Assembly (NCBI GenBank): GCA_021774205.1 | Contig: JAJFJI010000238.1 | Coordinates: 1 to 12,504, forward strand | DNA length: 12,504 nt | Source: Nitrosomonas sp. | GTDB taxonomy: Bacteria; Pseudomonadota; Gammaproteobacteria; Burkholderiales; Nitrosomonadaceae | Direction: 5' to 3' | Shown: piece after piece, positions 6,649 through 12,504 of the stretch | Layout: each line of letters opens with the position of its first letter | How positions within the stretch are numbered: the first letter of the stretch is position 1 | The notes under the pieces: model-generated | Databases searched by the model: none | Told to the model about the DNA's origin: nothing | Seen by the model: the letters and a program-made list of their open reading frames with translations, nothing else | Program-made: the position numbers and the translations under genes

Positions 6649-8503
6649 AGGCTTCCTGTCTATGTAGAAATTTTGCGTTTAAGCTTCGTTCTAGTAAATC
6701 AATCTCAGATATTTCAAGTTCTACGTAAGTTCCCGGCAACGCTTGAGGTAATGATGGAACGCGGACGATTAATGGTAAGCGATCTAATATCACCAGATTT
6801 TCCTTGATTACTTGCGCACTTGTTGTATGAATATTTTCCTGTAGTAACCATCGTAAACACCAGTAACGCTCCATGGCACGCTGAAATTCGCCATAAACAC
6901 TGTAGATCATTTCAAAATTACGCACCGCAATCAAAAGATCATCGCTTTGTTTGGTATAGGGGGGTGTTTCGTTACTCAGCAAAGCAATCAATTGTTGTTG
7001 GTTAATTAAATCGACATATCGGCGCATAGGTGAGCTGCTCCAGGCATACTGTGAAACGCCTAAACCTTGATGCGGTGCAGGAGAGGTGCTCATTTTTACT
7101 TTTCCATTTCCCTGGCTTCGATAGATGCCCGCAATTCCTGCGTCGGCTAGTTGTTTTCCCCATTCCGTGTTAACGTAAATCATAAGTTCCGATACCACCT
7201 TGTCTATCGGCGATCCACGTCGGCGCTCAAAAATTGTTACACGATCATTGTTAATTTCGAAACTGTAATCAATTTTTTCATTGTTGATATCATTCGTTTT
7301 GCCACGAAGTTCTTCCAATTTACAAGAAAAGCCCCATAATAATTTCAATTCTTCACTAAAAGGATGGTTGAAATTATTATTCCTTAGGGTTGTTTCATTA
7401 AAATCTTGTTCCAGTGTTTCATGTCGAAGATTGCTGACCACATTTATTCTTTCGATACAGCTCTTGGTGGCTGTCACGGTAAAATCATCGGCCACATCAA
7501 GATATAACGAGAGTGCGGGACATAGCCGTTCTTCTCCAAGCGTATAGTGATTGACGGCTGCTTCCGGCAGCATGGTAATTTTTTTGCCGGGTATGTAAAC
7601 GGTCGATAAACGCTGTACCGCTGCTTGATCTAGTGCTGATTGTGGGGTGATTCCAAGCGCAGGCGCAGCAATATGGATGCCAACTCTAAAACTGCCCAGT
7701 TTTAGCGGAGTTACTGAAAAAGCATCATCAATTTCTGTTGTCGTTGCATCATCGATGCTGAATGCGGCGATATTTGCTACCGGTAAGTCCAACGGATCGT
7801 TCAGTTCGATTTCCGAATCAAGCGAGCCAAAGCCAGTGCCTTCAGGAAAGTATTCCTGTAAAAATTGATTGACATGATAATCATGCGAGGATGGTATTGC
7901 GCCGCATTTTTCCAGCAATTTAGGAATACTTACATTGTTGGCAGCGCTTGCCGCATCTAGCGCTTTCCATTCAATCGTATTCTTATCAGGCTGATAGAGC
8001 AGACTGGATAATTGTGGTTTGAATTCTTCTGGTAAGACGAAAGTACGTAACAGTGCGACATAGCGCGCCTGCAGTTCTGCTTGTCGCTGTTTCTTTTCTT
8101 GGCTGGCCAATGCTGCTTTGAGTGCCTCCGGGGGAGCAGCTTTGTAGCGTCCTCGTCCTTTTTTATAAAAGTACATGGGTGAGCGATGTAGCATAATCAA
8201 AACCGCGGCAGCTTCTACCGGAGAGGGCGCATGGCCAAAATATTCTGCTGCCAAGGAGTTGCTGGCAAATTCGTCATTACTTGCACAACATTCCCAAAGA
8301 AAATCTGTATCTAATTCATCCGTAATTTTTTGTGCCTGACTCATAAATTCGGACAAAAGTGGGGTTTCAAAGCGCAATAGTACGGCTGCAGCCTTAATTT
8401 TTGTGCGTTTGCCGTGTGAAGCTTCAACTTGCAGGGATGTTGTGTTGTCGGCAAGTATAGTACCTACCTTGAAAACACCTGATTCCTCGTAAAAAACATT
8501 CAT
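6647..8503 (-). CDS. rnb: RNase II-family (RNB domain) 3'-5' exoribonuclease
   Basis: The 618-residue protein should degrade single-stranded RNA processively from the 3' end, using two metal ions. An N-terminal region of about 235 residues is followed by the RNB catalytic domain (about 236-545). The acidic motif IDDATTTEIDDAF gives Asp251, Asp259 and Asp260. The position equal to Asp207 of E. coli RNase II is Glu257, as I recall from the cyanobacterial and plastid-like RNB subfamily. SSPMRRYVDL at 490-499 supplies the conserved arginines of the active site. A short C-terminal beta-rich region (about 575-612) resembles an S1-type barrel. Length is close to E. coli RNase II (644), much shorter than RNase R. 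The ATG at 8503 has no obvious Shine-Dalgarno. The TAG stop lies at the edge of the inverted-repeat segment. It may precede tonB in one transcript, but the 474-bp gap makes that uncertain. Confidence 0.9.
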   Translation of the reverse strand: MNVFYEESGVFKVGTILADNTTSLQVEASHGKRTKIKAAAVLLRFETPLLSEFMSQAQKITDELDTDFLWECCASNDEFASNSLAAEYFGHAPSPVEAAAVLIMLHRSPMYFYKKGRGRYKAAPPEALKAALASQEKKQRQAELQARYVALLRTFVLPEEFKPQLSSLLYQPDKNTIEWKALDAASAANNVSIPKLLEKCGAIPSSHDYHVNQFLQEYFPEGTGFGSLDSEIELNDPLDLPVANIAAFSIDDATTTEIDDAFSVTPLKLGSFRVGIHIAAPALGITPQSALDQAAVQRLSTVYIPGKKITMLPEAAVNHYTLGEERLCPALSLYLDVADDFTVTATKSCIERINVVSNLRHETLEQDFNETTLRNNNFNHPFSEELKLLWGFSCKLEELRGKTNDINNEKIDYSFEINNDRVTIFERRRGSPIDKVVSELMIYVNTEWGKQLADAGIAGIYRSQGNGKVKMSTSPAPHQGLGVSQYAWSSSPMRRYVDLINQQQLIALLSNETPPYTKQSDDLLIAVRNFEMIYSVYGEFQRAMERYWCLRWLLQENIHTTSAQVIKENLVILDRLPLIVRVPSLPQALPGTYVELEISEIDLLERSLNAKFLHRQEA

Positions 8504-8897
8504 GAAATGGTTTTTGTTGCTGGTTTTACATTAGGTTGCGTGATGGGGCTGCAGTGCCATATTGTTGTATGAGAATTCCTGCAAGGGCTACTGCCGGTGA
8601 TAATTGAAAACCGAAGGAAAATCCGAGGTAAAATAAACGGATACGAGAAATAAAGTTGTTGAAGCTGGGTTGGCTTTTCATTCATCGGGAAAAAGGATGG
8701 CCTAAGAAATTGTTGTGGCCAAAAAGTAGTTGGCGGGCACTAATAATTTATATTTCGTAGATGTAATTATATATGAGATGAATATATCCATATTCTGAAA
8801 TTTCAATCAATTTATAGATGGTTATTCTCATTTTTCGTTCCTGAAAAGACGCCTGCCAGAACTTTCTCAGGGGCGACTATCACTTTCTCAGGCGCGA
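8504..8897. other. Gap between the DUF721 gene and the RNase gene
   Basis: These 394 bases contain a possible 51-residue reading frame next to the RNase gene and one and a half units of a 21-bp tandem repeat at the other end. The middle (about 8740-8840) is very AT-rich, with a perfect 10-bp palindrome TGAAATTTCA at 8796-8805. A minus-strand TATAAT at 8771-8766 could be the -10 of an RNase promoter, but no matching -35 is visible. No hairpin with a T-tract is present to terminate the DUF721 transcript. Confidence 0.5.
8526..8681 (-). CDS. Possible 51-residue hydrophobic small protein
   Basis: A short frame starts with an ATG at 8681 and ends with TAA 22 bp before the RNase start, on the same strand. 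The predicted peptide has a polar, basic N-terminus (MKSQPSFNNFISRIR), then a hydrophobic stretch (LFYLGFSFGFQLSPAVALAGIL) long enough for one membrane span, and a polar end. That pattern resembles a single-pass membrane peptide or a leftover fragment of a larger membrane protein. There is no clear Shine-Dalgarno, no recognised family, and an overlapping frame (8500-8685) competes with it. I regard it as possible, not established. Confidence 0.28.
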   Translation of the reverse strand: MKSQPSFNNFISRIRLFYLGFSFGFQLSPAVALAGILIQQYGTAAPSRNLM

Positions 8898-8902
8898 CTA
8901 TC
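8861..8902. repeat. Tandem 21-bp duplication over the DUF721 gene stop
   Basis: Two adjoining units, 8861-8881 and 8882-8902, are identical at 20 of 21 positions. Each reads ACTTTCTCAGG, then G or C, then GCGACTATC. The second unit contains the TAG stop codon of the DUF721 gene (8900-8898 on the minus strand), and the first lies just downstream. A recent local duplication by slippage is the simplest explanation. Confidence 0.85.
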
Positions 8903-9338
8903 TGTTTTTTAACAGTGATTCAATAGCAGTTTTTAATGCTGATGCTGGCAAGGTCGCGGCAAGTTGAGTTAGACTAGCTACGCCACTTTTTCCCAAATGT
9001 CGTTTTTTTTGATTGACATGATCTATATTATTGGTTTGGTATTGTGCTTGCGTAGCAATTTGAATTGAAGTAACCTCCCATCCGAGATTTTGCGTTTTTT
9101 GTAATAGTGTGGGGGAAATTTGCTTCAGTTTTGTTGCGATGGATCCATTTGGTGCAAATATGGTTAACTTCCCATTGTTTGGCAGACCTATTGCGCAGTG
9201 TCCCACTAAATGAGATGGGATAATTGCGAGCAGTGATTGTTGAATTTTGTTGAGCTTGTCAATTTTTAAGAATAAATCCTGGTGTTCGGCCTCCTTTTCA
9301 AGGATGCGGAAATATGCATTTATTTTACGTGTGGCCAT
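8898..9338 (-). CDS. DUF721/DciA-like protein
   Basis: The 146-residue cytoplasmic protein belongs by sequence character and position to the DUF721 family, whose best-studied members (DciA) load the replicative helicase DnaB in bacteria lacking DnaC. The visible match is to the compact alpha/beta domain of about residues 25-100: a helix with LNKIQQSLLAIIPSHLVGHCAIG, a strand with GKLTIFAPNGSIATKLKQ in the role of the usual 'L.V.v.ss.wa.eL' core, then LLQKTQNLGWEVTSIQI. The tail to 146 is polar and then Ala/Leu-rich. The divergent pairing with an M23 peptidase gene next to secA is, as I recall, a common betaproteobacterial arrangement and supports the call. Family fit is moderate and the helicase-loading role is inferred from the family only. 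The start ATG at 9338 gives a normal length. Confidence 0.75.
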   Translation of the reverse strand: MATRKINAYFRILEKEAEHQDLFLKIDKLNKIQQSLLAIIPSHLVGHCAIGLPNNGKLTIFAPNGSIATKLKQISPTLLQKTQNLGWEVTSIQIATQAQYQTNNIDHVNQKKRHLGKSGVASLTQLAATLPASALKTAIESLLKNR

Positions 9339-9512
9339 AGTTAAAAAATACTTATTCCTATCGATAGGCAGGTTATTGCCGTTTACATCTATCTCGTATA
9401 GGGAATATGTTGTAGTTGGTGTAAGAGAATAGAATTATAGTGTTATTAACTATACTGAAGTTTAAAACATTAGTGAAATGAATCGTTGCTTTAAAATTTC
9501 TAGGCAAAGAAA
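9339..9512. promoter_or_regulatory. Divergent promoter region, DUF721 gene and M23 gene
   Basis: These 174 bases must carry start signals in both directions. A perfect 12-bp palindrome CCTATCGATAGG (9357-9368) lies 19 bp upstream of the DUF721 gene start and could be an operator. A looser dyad TATAGT-n7-ACTATA occurs near 9436-9454. TATACT-like -10 candidates are present toward the M23 gene, but I find no convincing -35 at proper spacing. The M23 gene has a weak AGG about 9 bases before its ATG. Confidence 0.4.
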
Positions 9513-10430
9513 ATGAATATTATTTTAATAACCAGTCAGTCAGCGCGAACAAGAAAATTGACTTTGAAACCCGTGCATCTGGTATTAATTGCAAGTGCTT
9601 TTCTTATAATCACCTTAATGGCGGCGCTAACGATGAACTACTTGTCATTTCGCTATGCGGATAAGATTGAGCATTCTTTCTTCCGTGCTTTGGTGGTCAA
9701 TCCGCAGGAGGAGAGGCATCTTGAGGCTCAATCACATTTGTCTGATAACCTGAATATCATGGCAGCTAAATTGGGACAAATGCAAGCGCAGTTGTTACGA
9801 TTAGATGCGCTGGGTGAAAGGTTGACAGAATCGACCGGTATTCAACCGCAAGAGTTTATGTTCAATCAGCCGCCGGGACAGGGCGGTGCACTTTCTACTT
9901 TGCCAGCGCAAAACCATTCATTTGAAGAGTTTAACCAAATGCTTCACGAATTGTCTCACGCACTTGATGATCGAGCGGACAAATTAAGTGTATTAGATAC
10001 ACTGCTGCGTCAAGACAGACTTGCAAAAAAAGTTTTGCCATCTGCTATGCCAGTTGATACGGATTGGTATTCTTCTGGCTATGGTTACCGAATAGATCCG
10101 TTTACAGGCAGGCGTGCCTTTCATGAAGGTGTGGATTTTGCTGCTAAAACAGGGACGTCAATCAATGCTGCTGCCGGTGGTATCGTAGTCTACTCCGACC
10201 GCCATCCTAATTATGGTAACATGATTGAAATTGACCATGGCGGTGATCTTGTTAGTCGCTATGCGCATGCATCTAAACGTCTGGTTGAAATTGGCGAAGT
10301 TGTAACAAGTGGACAGAAAATTGCCGAAGTGGGAAGTACAGGTCGTTCTACTGGCCCGCACCTGCATTTTGAAATCAGACATAAAGGTATATCCAAGAAT
10401 CCATCCCTTTTCTTGAAGAAACCAGGTTAG
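9513..10430 (+). CDS. M23 family (LytM-type) peptidoglycan metallopeptidase
   Basis: The 305-residue protein is predicted to sit in the inner membrane with its body in the periplasm, where it cuts peptidoglycan cross-links or activates other hydrolases. A basic N-terminus is followed by one membrane helix (about 21-43), a region with coiled-coil character (about 66-105 and 138-175), and the M23 domain from about 183 to 300. All zinc and catalytic residues of the family appear intact: His204 and Asp208 in HEGVDFA, His252 in YAHAS, and His283 and His285 in GPHLHFEI. It should therefore be an active enzyme, unlike degenerate NlpD/EnvC-type activators. It stands just upstream of secA, separated from it by a terminator. 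The physiological substrate cannot be told from sequence. Confidence 0.93.
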   Translation: MNIILITSQSARTRKLTLKPVHLVLIASAFLIITLMAALTMNYLSFRYADKIEHSFFRALVVNPQEERHLEAQSHLSDNLNIMAAKLGQMQAQLLRLDALGERLTESTGIQPQEFMFNQPPGQGGALSTLPAQNHSFEEFNQMLHELSHALDDRADKLSVLDTLLRQDRLAKKVLPSAMPVDTDWYSSGYGYRIDPFTGRRAFHEGVDFAAKTGTSINAAAGGIVVYSDRHPNYGNMIEIDHGGDLVSRYAHASKRLVEIGEVVTSGQKIAEVGSTGRSTGPHLHFEIRHKGISKNPSLFLKKPG

Positions 10431-10453
10431 GGTTTAGGTCAATAGTACTTGTG

Positions 10454-10488
10454 GGGTGAGGTTGAAAACCTCGCCCTTTATTTTTTTC
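10454..10488 (+). terminator. Rho-independent terminator after the M23 gene
   Basis: A 10-bp stem, GGGTGAGGTT (10454-10463) paired with AACCTCGCCC (10467-10476), contains one G-T wobble and closes a 3-base loop. It is followed directly by a T-rich tract with a single A (10477-10488). This is a strong intrinsic terminator 24 bp after the M23 stop codon. Only 31 bp remain between it and the secA start. Confidence 0.88.
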
Positions 10489-10519
10489 TAGTTGTTAAAA
10501 TTATTTTCTTCAAGACGTT

Positions 10520-12504
10520 ATGTTCAATAATCTACTCAAGAAAGTCTTTGGTAGCCGCAATGACCGGATGATTAAACAATATTCCCAGGTTGTGGGCACT
10601 ATTAACGGATTGGAGTCTGCATTTGAAGCATTGTCCGATACTGAGCTACGTGCCAAAACTGATGAATTCAAGCAGCGCATCACTAATGGAGAAACGTTAG
10701 ATAAACTGTTGCCGGAAGCTTTTGCAGTTGTGCGTGAAGCCAGTAAACGGGTGCTGGAAATGCGCCATTTCGATGTACAGCTTATTGGCGGTATGGTGTT
10801 GCATGAGGGCAAAATTGCTGAGATGCGCACGGGTGAGGGTAAAACCCTGATGGCAACTTTACCTACTTACCTGAATGCATTGACAGGCAAGGGTGTTCAT
10901 TTGGTTACGGTAAACGATTATCTGGCCAAACGTGATGCTGATTGGATGGGTAAGATCTATCAATTTCTTGGCGTCAGTGTTGGTGTGGTCTATTCGCAGA
11001 TGGCGCATAGTGATAAGCAGGCGGCCTATGCTGCTGATATCACTTATGGCACCAATAATGAATACGGTTTTGATTACCTGCGAGACAATATGGTGGGGCA
11101 TCCAGCTGAACGCGTGCAGCGTGAAATTAACTTTGGGATTGTTGATGAAGTAGACTCAATACTGATTGATGAAGCGCGTACTCCATTGATAATTTCTGGC
11201 CAAGCGGAAGGTGATACGGATGTCTATGTCCGTATTAATGCGCTTGTGCCAAATCTTAGTCGTCAGGAAACAGAGGATAGCCCAGGTGATTTCAGTGTCG
11301 ATGAAAAAAACCACCAGGTATTAATCAGTGAGGCAGGTTTTGAGCATGCTGAGAAGCTGCTGGTAGACGCTGGAATGCTAACGAAAGACGCTTCCCTTTA
11401 TGATCCTGCCAATATTAATTTGATCCATCACATCGGTGCGGGCTTACGTGCGCATCACCTGTATCTCAAAGATCAGCATTATGTAGTACAGGATAACGAA
11501 GTGGTTATTGTGGATGAGTTTACTGGACGACTGATGTCCGGTAGGCGTTGGTCGGATGGTTTACATCAGGCAGTCGAAGCAAAGGAAGGTGTGGCCATTC
11601 AGAAAGAAAATCAGACGCTTGCGTCGATTACTTTTCAGAATTATTTTCGAATGTATCAGAAACTGGCGGGTATGACAGGAACAGCTGATACTGAAGCGGC
11701 TGAATTTCAGCAAATTTATAGCCTGGAAACGGTTGTTATTCCCACGCATCATCCAATGATTCGGGATGATCGTATGGATCTAGTGTTTCGTACTATGGAG
11801 GAAAAGTATCACGCGATTGCCGATGAAGTTAAGGACTGTTATGAGCATGAGCAGCCTGTTTTGGTTGGCACCACGTCGATTGAGAATAATGAATTGCTGT
11901 CAAGCTTGTTAACTAAGAAAAAACTGCCTCATCAAGTGCTCAATGCCAAACAACACGCACATGAGGCAGATATTATTGTTCAGGCCGGCCGGCCCAAAAT
12001 GATTACCATTGCGACCAATATGGCGGGGCGGGGTACGGATATCGTGCTCGGTGGCAACCCGGAACCTGAGATTAATGGTATTCGTGAAGACGAGAAGTTG
12101 AGCGAGGACGAAAAAAAGGCAGGCATTGAAGTAGTAAATAAGCAATGGCAAATTCTGCATGATAAAGTGCTGGAAAAAGGGGGTTTGCATATTGTTGGGA
12201 CGGAGAGACACGAATCACGAAGGGTTGATAACCAGTTGCGTGGTCGTTCTGGTCGACAAGGGGATCCAGGTTCCAGCCGCTTTTTTCTTTCTCTTGAAGA
12301 TTCACTGTTGCGTATTTTTGCTTCTGATCGTGTCGCCAGCATAATGACGCGTCTCAAAATGCCAGAGGGAGAGGCGATTGAGCATCCATGGGTTACCCGT
12401 GCGATTGAAAATGCGCAACGCAAAGTGGAAGCTCGAAATTTTGACTTGCGTAAGCAATTGCTGGAATTTGATGATGTCGCTAATGATCAGCGTGGTGTTA
12501 TTTA
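10520..12504 (+). CDS. secA: SecA preprotein translocase ATPase (3' end outside window)
   Basis: SecA is the cytosolic/membrane-associated motor that pushes unfolded preproteins through SecYEG by ATP hydrolysis. The window holds 661 complete codons, and no stop codon occurs before its end, so the C-terminal roughly quarter of the usual 900 residues is missing. The visible domains are intact. NBD1 has Walker A MRTGEGKT at 102-109 (Lys108), the DEVDS Walker B at 209-213 and DEARTPLIISG at 217-227. The preprotein cross-linking region is followed by NBD2, with GTTSIEN, ATNMAGRGTDIVLGG and the arginine-finger region QLRGRSGRQGDPG. The scaffold start LLEFDDVANDQRG is also present. Residue numbering matches E. 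coli SecA closely. The ATG at 10520 opens MFNNLLKKVFGS, a normal SecA N-terminus, but the upstream Shine-Dalgarno is weak. With a terminator ending at 10488, transcription is either readthrough or from a poorly resolved nearby promoter. Confidence 0.98.
   Translation, partial: MFNNLLKKVFGSRNDRMIKQYSQVVGTINGLESAFEALSDTELRAKTDEFKQRITNGETLDKLLPEAFAVVREASKRVLEMRHFDVQLIGGMVLHEGKIAEMRTGEGKTLMATLPTYLNALTGKGVHLVTVNDYLAKRDADWMGKIYQFLGVSVGVVYSQMAHSDKQAAYAADITYGTNNEYGFDYLRDNMVGHPAERVQREINFGIVDEVDSILIDEARTPLIISGQAEGDTDVYVRINALVPNLSRQETEDSPGDFSVDEKNHQVLISEAGFEHAEKLLVDAGMLTKDASLYDPANINLIHHIGAGLRAHHLYLKDQHYVVQDNEVVIVDEFTGRLMSGRRWSDGLHQAVEAKEGVAIQKENQTLASITFQNYFRMYQKLAGMTGTADTEAAEFQQIYSLETVVIPTHHPMIRDDRMDLVFRTMEEKYHAIADEVKDCYEHEQPVLVGTTSIENNELLSSLLTKKKLPHQVLNAKQHAHEADIIVQAGRPKMITIATNMAGRGTDIVLGGNPEPEINGIREDEKLSEDEKKAGIEVVNKQWQILHDKVLEKGGLHIVGTERHESRRVDNQLRGRSGRQGDPGSSRFFLSLEDSLLRIFASDRVASIMTRLKMPEGEAIEHPWVTRAIENAQRKVEARNFDLRKQLLEFDDVANDQRGVI

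Noticed and set aside
6434..6667. 77-codon plus-strand frame with a hydrophobic segment in the RNase-tonB gap
   Set aside because: It lies almost entirely inside the inverted-repeat segment, runs antisense into the RNase gene end and resembles no family I know.
8500..8685. 61-codon frame overlapping the RNase start by ATGA
   Set aside because: The overlap looks like translational coupling, but the peptide has a non-coding-like composition, and the alternative frame from 8681 reads more like a protein.

Overview
The window looks like an ordinary chromosomal stretch of a betaproteobacterium with moderate GC content. An ammonia oxidiser of the Nitrosomonas group is my best guess. The basis is protein character and gene order: a DUF721 (DciA-type) gene divergent from an M23 peptidase gene followed by secA, and an RNase II-family gene followed by tonB, aroE and mtgA. 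This is recognition from memory, not a database result.

Layout. Positions 62-622 (+) encode a two-domain Nfu-type iron-sulfur scaffold. Positions 761-1645 (-) encode a family 2 glycosyltransferase that is visibly GC-richer than its surroundings, followed by about 480 bp of AT-rich DNA with no gene. From 8503 down to 2126 every convincing gene is on the minus strand, in transcription order: an RNase II/RNB-family exoribonuclease, a TonB-family energy transducer, shikimate dehydrogenase (aroE), monofunctional peptidoglycan glycosyltransferase (mtgA) and an MgtE magnesium transporter. tonB and aroE are 4 bp apart, mtgA follows aroE after 71 bp and mgtE follows mtgA after 93 bp, so these four may share a transcript. 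The RNase is separated from tonB by 474 bp containing a 258-bp segment bounded by 29-bp imperfect inverted repeats. This is the one structure here that looks like a small mobile or MITE-like element. Its outer end coincides with the stop codon of the RNase gene.

Positions 8898-9338 (-) encode a DUF721/DciA-like protein whose stop codon lies inside a tandem 21-bp duplication. It is divergent, across 174 bp, from an M23 (LytM-type) peptidoglycan endopeptidase at 9513-10430 (+). A strong intrinsic terminator follows, and then secA, which starts at 10520 and runs off the right end of the window.

Most genes are housekeeping: cell wall synthesis and turnover (mtgA, M23 peptidase, glycosyltransferase), envelope energy and ion transport (tonB, mgtE), protein export (secA), RNA decay (RNase), aromatic biosynthesis (aroE), Fe-S assembly (Nfu) and probably replicative helicase loading (DUF721). 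I found no CRISPR array, tRNA, rRNA, complete insertion sequence, prophage or defence system, and nothing that amounts to a new multi-gene system. The points worth a second look are the inverted-repeat element, the GC-rich glycosyltransferase with its empty flank, the 21-bp tandem duplication and a possible 51-residue membrane protein upstream of the RNase.
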